DNA from: an uncultured Selenomonadales bacterium
Lineage (GTDB): Bacteria > Bacillota_C > Negativicutes > Selenomonadales > Selenomonadaceae
Length of the DNA stretch: 5,436 bases
Direction of reading: 5' to 3'
NCBI GenBank assembly: GCA_946407175.1
Contig: CAMJNB010000122.1
Span: forward strand, 1 to 5,436
In this document: piece by piece, positions 1 through 5,436 of the stretch
How the letters are laid out: every line of letters starts with the position of its first letter
Numbering within the stretch: position 1 is the first letter of the stretch
Notes under the pieces: generated by a model
Told to the model about the DNA's origin: nothing
Databases searched by the model: none
What the model saw: the letters and a program-made list of their open reading frames with translations, nothing else
Position numbers and translations under genes: made by a program

Positions 1-75
1 AAAGCAACGGGAGCAAGCATGAGCCATGAAGACGTTGTTCAAAGATTGAAGACCTACAGCCGCGCGGCACTTTGA
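1..75 (+). CDS. C-terminal end of a double-glycine-type secreted peptide (partial, copy 1)
   Basis: Reading frame 1 is open from the window edge and encodes 24 residues, KATGASMSHEDVVQRLKTYSRAAL, then TGA. It is the 3' end of a paralogue of the complete gene at 160-534. The 75 bases differ from the matching 75 bases there (460-534) at only two positions: A56 versus T515, which changes Tyr to Phe, and T72 versus C531, which is silent. The leader and most of the mature peptide lie outside the window, so the assignment as a secreted peptide rests on copy 2. Only 84 bp separate the two coding regions and no hairpin terminator is visible between them, so co-transcription is likely. The near identity points to a recent tandem duplication or to gene conversion; further copies may lie to the left. 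Confidence 0.85.
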   Translation, partial: KATGASMSHEDVVQRLKTYSRAAL

Positions 76-134
76 TAAAAACCATTTAATAAATTTGATA
101 AAAATATAAACCATTGATAAAAATATAAACCATT
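73..134 (+). repeat. Degenerate TGATAAAA...ACCATT tandem repeat starting at the stop codon of copy 1
   Basis: Three units follow one another. The first starts at the TGA stop (73-75) and reads TGATAAAAACCATT. The second and third are a perfect 21-base repeat at 95-115 and 114-134 (TTGATAAAAATATAAACCAT followed by T), with period 19 and a 2-base overlap. Each unit begins with two stop triplets, TGA TAA. The repeat fills most of the gap before the next gene. TTGATA resembles a -35 box, but I found no convincing -10 box at proper spacing, so I do not call a promoter. Confidence 0.8.
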
Positions 135-143
135 AAAAAGAAG

Positions 144-151
144 AAAGGAAG
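144..151 (+). promoter_or_regulatory. Shine-Dalgarno site of the double-glycine peptide gene
   Basis: The purine-rich stretch AAAGGAAG lies about 8-10 bases before the ATG at 160. It supports that start over the in-frame ATG at 172, which would shorten the leader by four residues. Confidence 0.7.
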
Positions 152-159
152 TTTTAAAA

Positions 160-534
160 ATGACAAACGAAATGAGATTACAAAATGAGGTATTAACACT
201 TGAGGCACTTGATGAAGTGAACGGCGGTACATGTGACCAACTGCACGAACTGACAAAGGCGCTTATGAGTAACAGTGAGATATTGGGATTCCTTGCAGAC
301 GCGGCAGAATTGGCAAGCAAGTACAAAGTAGGTTGTATTGGAAATGTCCCTCTGGCATATGCAATGGAAAATCTCTTGGGCGAAATTGGAATTAAGGCGA
401 ACATCAGCGTAGGCTGGGGCGGCTCGGGATTCCGTGAAGTCAACAACTCCTACACGAATAAAGCAACGGGAGCAAGCATGAGCCATGAAGACGTTGTTCA
501 AAGATTGAAGACCTTCAGCCGCGCGGCACTCTGA
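160..534 (+). CDS. Double-glycine-leader peptide, putative bacteriocin-like secreted peptide (copy 2)
   Basis: Encodes 124 aa. The N-terminus ends in TLEALDEVNGG (residues 13-23), matching the double-glycine leader consensus of class II bacteriocins, microcins and related peptides. Peptidase-C39 ABC transporters recognise, cleave after Gly23 and export such precursors. The predicted mature chain is 101 aa, long for a class II bacteriocin (usually 30-60) and nearer to large microcins. It starts TC, has two cysteines (25 and 59) that could form a disulfide, a helix-prone half (about 26-56), a glycine-rich patch GWGGSGF (85-91) and a polar, basic C-terminus. No transmembrane segment is obvious. 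No transporter, immunity protein or regulator is in the window. An almost identical C-terminus precedes it at 1-75, so this is a tandem family. Seen: leader, cysteines, duplication. Known: the role of GG leaders in export. Inferred: antimicrobial or signalling activity; I do not recognise a specific named family. Confidence 0.8.
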   Translation: MTNEMRLQNEVLTLEALDEVNGGTCDQLHELTKALMSNSEILGFLADAAELASKYKVGCIGNVPLAYAMENLLGEIGIKANISVGWGGSGFREVNNSYTNKATGASMSHEDVVQRLKTFSRAAL

Positions 535-574
535 TAAAACCATTTATATTGATAAAACCATTCATAAACCGTTG
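532..574 (+). repeat. TGATAAAACCATT repeat starting at the stop codon of copy 2
   Basis: Two units, TGATAAAACCATT at 532-544 (including the TGA stop) and again at 550-562, are 18 bases apart. A decayed third, CATAAACCGTTG, lies at 563-574. The same motif follows the stop of copy 1, but unit spacing and number differ, so the two downstream regions have diverged much more than the coding ends. Confidence 0.75.
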
Positions 575-588
575 AAATATTGCTAAAT

Positions 589-627
589 AAAAAAAGGCGC
601 TCCTTAAAAAAGGAACGTCATTTTTTT
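589..627. terminator. Bidirectional rho-independent terminator between the peptide gene and lon
   Basis: The stem GGCGCTCCTT (596-605) pairs with AAGGAACGTC (610-619) around an AAAA loop; it has one C-A mismatch (600/615) and one G-T pair (597/618). Seven T residues follow on the plus strand (621-627). Seven A residues precede it (589-595), giving a T7 tract on the minus strand. It can therefore end both the rightward peptide transcript (stop at 534) and the leftward lon transcript (stop at 683), as expected between convergent genes. Confidence 0.88.
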
Positions 628-641
628 ATGTGAAAAAATTT

Positions 642-704
642 CTAATTGAGTAACACAGTTTTTAATTAAGCAACGAAGTTTTTTAATTGAGTAACGCAGT
701 TTTT
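642..704 (-). repeat. Three 20-21 bp tandem copies of the lon 3' end including its stop codon
   Basis: On the plus strand the units are TAATTGAGTAACACAGTTTT (643-662), TAATTAAGCAACGAAGTTTT (663-682) and TAATTGAGTAACGCAGTTTT (684-703). The right-hand unit is the end of lon, encoding KTALLN plus TAA (683-685). The middle unit is in frame with lon and would encode KTSLLN plus TAA (662-664). The left unit, shifted by one base, reads KTVLLN plus TAG. So the last six codons and stop of lon are repeated twice beyond the true stop, with changes mainly at one codon (GCG/TCG/GTG) and at synonymous sites. Confidence 0.85.
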
Positions 705-3004
705 AAAACTTCGTCCATATGTTCAACCGGCACGAACCGCAAATTTTCACGCACGCTTTCGGGAATGTCCTCGATATCTCGTGCATTTTCTTTTGGCAAA
801 ATAATTATCTTCATGCCTTCGCGGTACGCCGCCAAAACTTTTTCTTTCAAGCCGCCGATCGGCAAGACATTTCCGCGCAGAGTAATTTCACCGGTCATTG
901 CAACATCACTGCGAACCTTGCGCTTAGTCAAGGCAGAAATCATAGCCGTTGCCATAGTGATACCGGCACTGGGACCGTCTTTCGGCACGGCGCCTTCCGG
1001 CACGTGAACGTGAATATCGGTTTTCTCGTAAAAATCATCGTCAAGCTGCATTAAGTCACTTCTACTGCGAATGTACGTTAAAGCCGCCTTAGCCGACTCC
1101 TGCATAACGTCGCCCAAATGTCCCGTGAGCAAAAGTTTACCCTTGCCCTTAAGCACGATAGCCTCAGTAGGTAAAATGTCGCCGCCTACTTCCGTCCACG
1201 CCATACCTGTTGCAACGCCGACCTGAGGCTTTTTCTCCGCCTTATTCTGCAAAAATTTTGGCCTGCCCAAAAAGTCTTTCAAATTTTTCAGCGTCACGTA
1301 AACGGTACCTTCATGCCCTTCGACAATTTTTCGCGCGGCTTTACGGCAAGCACGACCGATAATTCTTTCAAGCTCACGTACACCGGATTCGCGCGTATAC
1401 TCCGAAATAATTTTCTGCAATACTCCCTTAGCAAAAACCACGTCGCCTGTCTTAAGCCCGTTATTTTCTTTCTGCCTTTTAGTAAGATAGCGTTTCGCAA
1501 TTTCCAATTTCTCATGCTCGGTGTAGCTTGAAAGGTTTATAACTTCCATTCTGTCACGTAACGGCTTAGGTATCGTCGCAAGGTTATTCGCAGTGACAAT
1601 CCATAAGACGCGCGAAAGGTCAAAGGCAGTGTCAATGTAATGGTCGGTGAAAGAATTATTTTGTTCAGGGTCAAGCACTTCAAGCAGTGCTGATGAAGGA
1701 TCTCCGCTGTAGCCGTCCTTGCCTAATTTGTCCACTTCGTCAAGCAGGAACACGGGATTATTTGAACCGGCTTTTTTTAAACCTTGAATAATCCTGCCCG
1801 GCAACGCGCCAACGTACGTGCGACGGTGACCGCGAATTTCAGCCTCATCACGAATGCCGCCGAGTGACGCGCGAATAAATTTTCTGTTCATAGCCTTAGC
1901 AACGCTGGAGGCAAGTGACGTTTTACCTACGCCCGGCGGACCTACAAGACATAAAATCGGCGCAGGCTTATCCTTAGTCAAAACCTTCACGGCAAGAAAA
2001 TCTAAAATGCGATCTTTAACTTTCTCCAATCCGTAATGATCCGCGTCCAAAATTTTAGCCGCCTTAGCAATGTCCTCTGAATCTTCCGTCTGAATGCTCC
2101 AAGGAAGGTCAAAAAGCCACTCAATGTACGTGCGAATTACGCTTGACTCCTGCGCCATTGCCGGCAGACGCTCCATACGCGTAAGTTCTTTGTTGACGAT
2201 TTCTTTAACTTCGTCGGGATAATTTCCCTCTTCCAACTTTTTACGATATTCCGAAGAAGTTTCCGAGACGTCCTCATCTTCGCCAAGCTCTTTATGAATA
2301 GCGCGCAGCTGTTCGCGAAGGTAGCTGTCCTTTTGAATCTTTTCAATCTGTCCGCGTACACGCTGATTAATTTGAACTTCCATTTGCAGGACGTCAAGTT
2401 CACGCGCCAAAATTGCGTAAAGTCTTTCCAGCCTGTCTTCAACGTCCAACGCCTCTAAAAGTTCCTGCCGCTTATCCAACTTTAAATTCAGGTGACTTGT
2501 AATTAAGTCGGCAAGCCTGCCTATATCTTCCAAAATCGTGACGGCAATAAATGTTTCGGAAGGAATACGCTTGCTGAGTTTTACCCACTCTTCAAACTCA
2601 TGGACGACGCCTTTCACCAGCGCCTCAAGTTGCAATGAATCTTCCCACGCATCTTCGTAAACTTCCACGTCGACTTCAGTGTAATTTTCAAAATCTCGAT
2701 AATCCGTCATTACGGCGCGATTATTCCCCTCAACCAAAACGCGGACATTGCCGTCCGGCATTTTCATTATCTGCCGAACTTCAGCAACGGTACCGACTGT
2801 GTAAAGGTCATCGCGCTTAGGATTTTCTTCGTCCGAATCTTTCTGCGCTACCAAAAAAATTCGCCTGTCTGCAACCATTGCCGCTTCCAATGCGTCGATA
2901 GAATTTTCGCGCCCTATGTCAAGGTGCATTATCATGTTTGGAAAGACCGTAACGCCGCGCAGAGGGACAAGCGGCAAAGTTACCGTTTCAATTATATGTG
3001 TCAA
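683..3004 (-). CDS. lon: ATP-dependent protease Lon (endopeptidase La), LonA type
   Basis: Encodes 773 aa, close to the usual LonA length. Lon is a cytoplasmic homohexameric AAA+ serine protease that unfolds and degrades misfolded and regulatory proteins. In order: N-terminal substrate-binding domain (about 8-205, starting [15 protein letters not shown]), helical linker (about 210-300), AAA+ module with Walker A GPPGVGKT (355-362), Walker [10 protein letters not shown] with Asp422/Glu423 and sensor-1 Asn473, then the protease domain with catalytic Ser679 in PKDGPSAG and Lys722 in GGLKEK. Nothing essential is missing. The start is TTG (3002-3004): an in-frame TAA lies at 3029-3031, no ATG or GTG intervenes, and AAGGCGGTGA sits 4 bases upstream. 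It is last in the tig-clpP-clpX-lon cluster, 91 bp after clpX with no terminator between them. It ends just inside a tandem repeat made from its own last codons. Confidence 0.97.
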   Translation of the reverse strand: MTHIIETVTLPLVPLRGVTVFPNMIMHLDIGRENSIDALEAAMVADRRIFLVAQKDSDEENPKRDDLYTVGTVAEVRQIMKMPDGNVRVLVEGNNRAVMTDYRDFENYTEVDVEVYEDAWEDSLQLEALVKGVVHEFEEWVKLSKRIPSETFIAVTILEDIGRLADLITSHLNLKLDKRQELLEALDVEDRLERLYAILARELDVLQMEVQINQRVRGQIEKIQKDSYLREQLRAIHKELGEDEDVSETSSEYRKKLEEGNYPDEVKEIVNKELTRMERLPAMAQESSVIRTYIEWLFDLPWSIQTEDSEDIAKAAKILDADHYGLEKVKDRILDFLAVKVLTKDKPAPILCLVGPPGVGKTSLASSVAKAMNRKFIRASLGGIRDEAEIRGHRRTYVGALPGRIIQGLKKAGSNNPVFLLDEVDKLGKDGYSGDPSSALLEVLDPEQNNSFTDHYIDTAFDLSRVLWIVTANNLATIPKPLRDRMEVINLSSYTEHEKLEIAKRYLTKRQKENNGLKTGDVVFAKGVLQKIISEYTRESGVRELERIIGRACRKAARKIVEGHEGTVYVTLKNLKDFLGRPKFLQNKAEKKPQVGVATGMAWTEVGGDILPTEAIVLKGKGKLLLTGHLGDVMQESAKAALTYIRSRSDLMQLDDDFYEKTDIHVHVPEGAVPKDGPSAGITMATAMISALTKRKVRSDVAMTGEITLRGNVLPIGGLKEKVLAAYREGMKIIILPKENARDIEDIPESVRENLRFVPVEHMDEVLKTALLN

Positions 3005-3008
3005 TATT

Positions 3009-3018
3009 TCACCGCCTT
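3009..3018 (-). promoter_or_regulatory. Shine-Dalgarno site selecting the TTG start of lon
   Basis: On the minus strand AAGGCGGTGA differs by one base from the ideal AAGGAGGTGA and ends 4 bases before TTG at 3004-3002. With the in-frame TAA at 3029-3031 it fixes the start codon. Confidence 0.8.
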
Positions 3019-3035
3019 GCCGTTGGAATTAAGAA

Positions 3036-3090
3036 TTAGCCGGTAGCTGGTAGCTATTAGCTGGTAGCACTGATTATTGACCGGCTACCA
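3036..3090. repeat. GGTAGC direct repeats plus an inverted copy, between clpX and lon
   Basis: On the plus strand there are three direct copies: CGGTAGC (3041-3047), TGGTAGC (3048-3054) and TGGTAGC (3062-3068). One inverted copy, GCTACCA, lies at 3084-3090 and can pair with any of them. A second inverted pair is TAGCCGG (3037-3043) and CCGGCTA (3081-3087). Several mutually exclusive hairpins are therefore possible in the clpX-lon mRNA. No T tract follows, so it is not a standard terminator. It begins 5 bases after the clpX stop and leaves the lon ribosome-binding site outside the repeat. Confidence 0.8.
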
Positions 3091-3095
3091 ACTAT

Positions 3096-4328
3096 TCACT
3101 TTTTACTAATTTTTACAACCGGCTCTTTGTTTAAAAGCACATCGTCTTTGGTAATCGTGCAAACGGTACTGCCGCCGACCGACGGAATTTCAAACATAAC
3201 ATTTCGCATAATTCTTTCCAAAATCGAACGAAGACCGCGTGCGCCGGTATTGCGTTGAATCGCCTCACGTGCAATTAACCTTAACGCCTCGTCATCAAAT
3301 ACCAATTTGGCGTCGTCCATTTTCATCAGCTTTTTATACTGCTTAATCAGCGCGTTTTTCGGCTTGGTCAAAATATCTACAAGCGCCTCTTCGTCAAGTT
3401 CATCAAGCGTCACGATTATCGGCAGACGTCCGACAAGCTCCGGTATCAATCCGACGTTTAATAAATCGTCCGGCATAACTTCACGCAAAAGCTTACTTAT
3501 GTCTTTATCACTCTTTGTAGGTTGCGCCGCGCCGAATCCCATTTTACTGCCGTGCAGACGCTTTTCAATAATTTTATCAAGGTCGTTAAACGCACCGCCG
3601 CAAATAAAAAGTACGTTCTTCGTATTGAAAGAGACCATTGCCGGCATGGGTTGGTGGTGACTTCCGGGAACGGGTACATTGACGTTACTGCCTTCCAAAA
3701 CTTTTAACAGCGCCTGTTGTACGCCTTCGCCGGAAATATCGCGCGTCATACCCGGTTTACGTGCAATTTTGTCTATCTCATCAATGTAAATTATTCCGCG
3801 TTCTGCACGCGCCAAATCGCCGTTCGCCGCCTGTATAAGTGCCAAAAGCATATCGTCTACGTCTTCACCTACGTAGCCCGCCTCTGTCAAAGAATTTGCG
3901 TCGACAATGGCAAGCGGCACGTTTAAAATTTTAGCAAGCGTCTGCGCCAAAAGTGTCTTTCCGCTGCCGGTGGGACCAATCATCAATATATTGGACTTTT
4001 GCAGTTCGACATCTTCTTTTTTAGCCTTAGGCTGACCGATTCGCTTGTAGTGATTGTAAACGGCGACTGAAAGGGTTTTTTTAGCCTCTGCTTGACCGAT
4101 AACATATTGGTCGAGAATGGAGCAAATAGTTTTGGGCTTGGGAAGATTTTCAGCGCTGATTAAATCTTCGGCGCTGTCGTCATTGTCCAAAATTTCGGTG
4201 CAAAGTTTTATGCAACCGTCGCAAATGTACACGCCGCCGGGTCCTGCCACAAGCCTTTCAACTTGGCTGTCGAGTTTGCCGCAGAAGGAACATTTATAGA
4301 CATTGGGATTACTCCCGAATTTTAACAA
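3096..4328 (-). CDS. clpX: ATP-dependent Clp protease ATP-binding subunit ClpX
   Basis: Encodes 410 aa, normal for ClpX. This AAA+ unfoldase forms a hexamer, recognises tagged proteins such as ssrA-tagged chains, and feeds them into ClpP. The N-terminal zinc-binding domain has Cys13, Cys16, Cys36 and Cys39. Walker A GPTGSGKT is at 118-125, the pore-1 loop GYVG at 151-154, Walker B IIYIDEID with Asp183/Glu184, the box GRLP at 300-303 and sensor-2 TGARGLR at 361-367. Oddities: the pore-2 segment is short (RKPGMTRD, 190-197, against RKSDNPSITRD in E. coli); the usual GGRKHP segment is replaced by GSHHQP (222-227); and the ClpP-contact tripeptide is MGF (263-265), not IGF. The start is TTG: an in-frame TGA lies at 4338-4340 and GAGGTGA 4 bases upstream. 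The gene follows clpP by 83 bp of tandem repeats. Function as the ClpP partner is well supported by context. Confidence 0.96.
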   Translation of the reverse strand: MLKFGSNPNVYKCSFCGKLDSQVERLVAGPGGVYICDGCIKLCTEILDNDDSAEDLISAENLPKPKTICSILDQYVIGQAEAKKTLSVAVYNHYKRIGQPKAKKEDVELQKSNILMIGPTGSGKTLLAQTLAKILNVPLAIVDANSLTEAGYVGEDVDDMLLALIQAANGDLARAERGIIYIDEIDKIARKPGMTRDISGEGVQQALLKVLEGSNVNVPVPGSHHQPMPAMVSFNTKNVLFICGGAFNDLDKIIEKRLHGSKMGFGAAQPTKSDKDISKLLREVMPDDLLNVGLIPELVGRLPIIVTLDELDEEALVDILTKPKNALIKQYKKLMKMDDAKLVFDDEALRLIAREAIQRNTGARGLRSILERIMRNVMFEIPSVGGSTVCTITKDDVLLNKEPVVKISKK

Positions 4329-4332
4329 TTCC

Positions 4333-4339
4333 TCACCTC
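4333..4339 (-). promoter_or_regulatory. Shine-Dalgarno site selecting the TTG start of clpX
   Basis: On the minus strand GAGGTGA, a perfect anti-SD match, ends 4 bases before TTG (4328-4326). The in-frame TGA at 4340-4338 overlaps the site and rules out any earlier start. Confidence 0.85.
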
Positions 4340-4343
4340 ATTT

Positions 4344-4414
4344 GGATCGATGGATCGATGGATCGATGGATCGCTAGTGGTTAGATCGCTAGTGGTTAGA
4401 TCGCTAGAAGGTTA
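4344..4414. repeat. Compound tandem repeat filling the clpP-clpX gap, rich in GATC
   Basis: Two arrays adjoin. GGATCGAT occurs three times in perfect 8-bp tandem (4344-4367), with a fourth variant GGATCGCT (4368-4375). From 4369 a 15-bp unit GATCGCTAGTGGTTA occurs twice (4369-4383, 4384-4398), plus a 16-bp variant GATCGCTAGAAGGTTA (4399-4414) whose last three bases are the clpP stop codon read on the other strand. On the coding strand each longer unit thus begins with TAA. Six GATC sites fall within 58 bp. The array stops 4 bases short of the clpX ribosome-binding site. Confidence 0.9.
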
Positions 4415-5023
4415 TGCGTTTTCTGATTCGTCTGTGTTGACGGGACGCGTAATAACGTCGTCAATCAAGCCGTATTCTTTCGCGTCCTGCGCCGTCATAA
4501 AGTTATCACGCTCGGTATCGGCTACAACTTTTTCACGCGGTTGACCTGTATGCTTGCAAAGAATATCATTGCCGACTTCACGCAGTCTTAAAATTTCACG
4601 CGCCTGAATCTGAATATCGGTTGACTGACCGCTGGCACCGCCTAAGGGCTGGTGAATCATAATTCGCGCCAAAGGCAGGGCGAAACGTTTACCCTTCGCG
4701 CCGGCAGTTAAAAGCAGTGAACCCATACTTGCCGCCTGCCCAATGCAAATGGTTGAAACGTCCGGCTTTATGTACTGCATTGTGTCATAAATTGCAAGAC
4801 CCGCCGTTACAATGCCGCCGGGACTGTTTATGTAAAGGTGAATATCTTTTTCGGGATCTTCCGATTCCAAAAAAAGCATCTGCGCGACGATTGAGTTGGC
4901 AACGTCATCGCTTATCGGTCCGCCCAAAAAAATTATTCTGTCCTTCAAAAGGCGCGAATATATGTCATAAGCTCTTTCACCGTAGCCTGTCTTTTCAATT
5001 ACCATAGGAACATAGTACGCCAT
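4412..5023 (-). CDS. clpP: ATP-dependent Clp protease proteolytic subunit ClpP
   Basis: Encodes 203 aa, standard for a ClpP without a long propeptide. ClpP forms a tetradecameric barrel of two stacked heptamers and degrades chains fed by ClpX (and ClpA/ClpC in species that have them). The N-terminus [24 protein letters not shown] is typical. The catalytic triad is Ser99 in GQAASMGS, His124 in MIHQPLGG and Asp173 in ERDNFM; the oxyanion glycines of SPGG are at 67-70. The C-terminus is short and acidic (NTDESENA). The start is ATG at 5021-5023, with GAGGTGA on the minus strand 4 bases upstream (5028-5034). It lies 127 bp after tig and 83 bp before clpX. Its TAA stop (4414-4412) is the first triplet of the tandem repeat that fills the gap to clpX. 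No CtsR or CIRCE operator is visible upstream. No defects seen. Confidence 0.97.
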   Translation of the reverse strand: MAYYVPMVIEKTGYGERAYDIYSRLLKDRIIFLGGPISDDVANSIVAQMLFLESEDPEKDIHLYINSPGGIVTAGLAIYDTMQYIKPDVSTICIGQAASMGSLLLTAGAKGKRFALPLARIMIHQPLGGASGQSTDIQIQAREILRLREVGNDILCKHTGQPREKVVADTERDNFMTAQDAKEYGLIDDVITRPVNTDESENA

Positions 5024-5027
5024 AATG

Positions 5028-5034
5028 TCACCTC
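5028..5034 (-). promoter_or_regulatory. Shine-Dalgarno site of clpP
   Basis: On the minus strand GAGGTGA lies 4 bases before the ATG at 5023-5021. It is the same strong core used by clpX, so these genes share a translation-start design even though their start codons differ. Confidence 0.8.
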
Positions 5035-5064
5035 GTTTTTAATTTTCAAAGTAAAGATTAATCC

Positions 5065-5093
5065 TAATTAGCAAACGCGCGATTAGAAGTCAA
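5065..5093 (-). promoter_or_regulatory. Weak candidate sigma-70-type promoter upstream of clpP
   Basis: On the minus strand TTGACT (5093-5088), five of six matches to the -35 consensus, is followed 17 bases later by TAATTA (5070-5065), a poor -10 box preceded by an extended TGC. It sits in the 127-bp tig-clpP gap, where a separate clpP promoter would make sense. Two adjoining 8-bp palindromes, CTAATTAG (5064-5071) and GATTAATC (5056-5063), overlap the -10 region and could be operator-like or chance in AT-rich DNA. Confidence 0.3.
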
Positions 5094-5115
5094 GCTTTAC
5101 GCCGCTCCCAATCGC

Positions 5116-5153
5116 CGTTTAAAAAAATTTAACTAGCTTATTAAAATTTACTA
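5116..5153 (-). repeat. Weak AT-rich imperfect repeat beginning at the tig stop codon
   Basis: On the minus strand TAGTAAATTTTAATAAGC begins at the tig stop (5153) and is followed 18 bases later by TAGTTAAATTTTTTTAAACG (5135-5116). The units are alike apart from small indels and substitutions, but the low complexity makes chance similarity possible. It is listed because the other genes here also have repeats at their stops. Confidence 0.35.
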
Positions 5154-5436
5154 AGAATCCGCGTTTTTGTCAACTGCCGAATCCGATTTTTCTTTATCGT
5201 CCGCAACTTTTTCTGCCGTAGCGTCCGGTTTAGTTTTAGCAACTTTTTCTACCGGAGCTTTTTCTTCGTCTTTAGTTTCGGCAACTTCATCTTTCGCCGT
5301 AGCTTTATCATCAGCCGCAACGTCATCAGCCTTTTCAGCGCCTGCCATATTTTCAAAAATGAACTGCATAGCCTTTTGGCGACGAACATTTCCGATTACG
5401 GTTTGAATTTGACCGTTGTCTTTGAGTGCCTTAACA
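5151..5436 (-). CDS. tig: Trigger factor, C-terminal end (partial)
   Basis: The frame is open to the right edge and encodes the last 94 residues before TAG. Residues nearest the edge, VKALKDNGQIQTVIGNVRRQ and then KAMQFIFENM, resemble the end of the trigger factor C-terminal chaperone domain, where an arginine-rich helix leads into a K-A-x-x-F-x-x-x-N segment. Trigger factor is the ribosome-bound chaperone and prolyl isomerase that holds nascent chains. Its position directly before clpP-clpX-lon is the classic tig arrangement and strongly supports the call. After the conserved end comes a tail of roughly 64 residues made almost only of Ala, Lys, Asp, Glu, Val and Thr (for instance DDKATAKDEVAETKDEEKAP), predicted to be disordered and longer than in the well-known homologues. 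The N-terminal ribosome-binding and isomerase domains are outside the window. The internal ATG at 5367-5369 is not a real start. Confidence 0.87.
   Translation of the reverse strand, partial: VKALKDNGQIQTVIGNVRRQKAMQFIFENMAGAEKADDVAADDKATAKDEVAETKDEEKAPVEKVAKTKPDATAEKVADDKEKSDSAVDKNADS

Noticed and set aside
72..134. Sigma-70 promoter for the peptide gene using the TTGATA boxes
   Set aside because: TTGATA recurs as part of the repeat unit, and no good -10 box lies 16-18 bases after any copy.
193..543. Minus-strand open frame opposite the peptide gene
   Set aside because: It is the antisense shadow of the plus-strand gene, which has a ribosome-binding site, a GG leader and a paralogue.
3036..3090. 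Terminator between clpX and lon
   Set aside because: Hairpins are possible, but no T tract follows on the minus strand.
4344..4414. CRISPR-like array
   Set aside because: Units are 8-16 bp and directly adjoining with no unique spacers.
4350..4544. Plus-strand open frame starting in the GATCGATG repeats
   Set aside because: It is opposite clpP for most of its length, starts within a tandem repeat and has no ribosome-binding site.
5024..5150. CtsR or CIRCE heat-shock operator upstream of clpP
   Set aside because: No GGTCAAA direct repeat and no TTAGCACTC-N9-GAGTGCTAA inverted repeat is present.

Overview
The window carries the 3' end of a protein quality-control operon on the minus strand, tig - clpP - clpX - lon. 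On the plus strand a small locus of secreted-peptide genes runs convergently towards lon. The organism is most likely a low-to-moderate GC member of the Bacillota. Evidence for this is the strong GAGGTGA-type Shine-Dalgarno sites, the TTG starts and the Firmicutes-like Lon. The gene order tig-clpP-clpX-lon, combined with these traits, makes a Negativicutes/Selenomonadales-type host plausible. That placement is inference; no rRNA or other strong taxonomic marker is present.

Layout. Positions 1-75 hold the last 24 codons of a peptide gene entering from the left. Positions 160-534 hold a complete, nearly identical second copy (124 aa) with a bacteriocin-type double-glycine leader. A bidirectional hairpin terminator (about 589-627) separates this locus from lon. 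On the minus strand, read right to left, are: the C-terminal 94 residues of trigger factor (5436-5151), a 127-bp gap with a weak promoter candidate, clpP (5023-4412), clpX (4328-3096, TTG start) and lon (3004-683, TTG start). All four chaperone/protease genes look intact where visible. The catalytic residues of ClpP (Ser99/His124/Asp173) and Lon (Ser679/Lys722) are present, as are the Walker motifs of ClpX and Lon.

How they work together. Trigger factor meets nascent chains at the ribosome. ClpX unfolds tagged or damaged proteins into the ClpP chamber, and Lon is a single-chain unfoldase-protease, so the operon couples folding to degradation. The peptide locus looks functionally separate: its products should be exported and trimmed after Gly-Gly by a peptidase-containing ABC transporter, which is not in this window.

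Most notable signal. Every gene end visible here is followed by short-period repeats that start at the stop codon, include it, or (clpX) begin a few bases beyond it. The repeat sequence differs from gene to gene: TGATAAAACCATT-like after both peptide genes, a 20-21 bp copy of lon's last codons plus stop, TAACC..CTAGCGATC after clpP, GGTAGC units after clpX, and a weak AT-rich pair after tig. This looks like a recurrent process acting on gene 3' ends rather than one dispersed repeat family. A second oddity is ClpX, whose RKH-loop and pore-2 region diverge from the canonical sequences.
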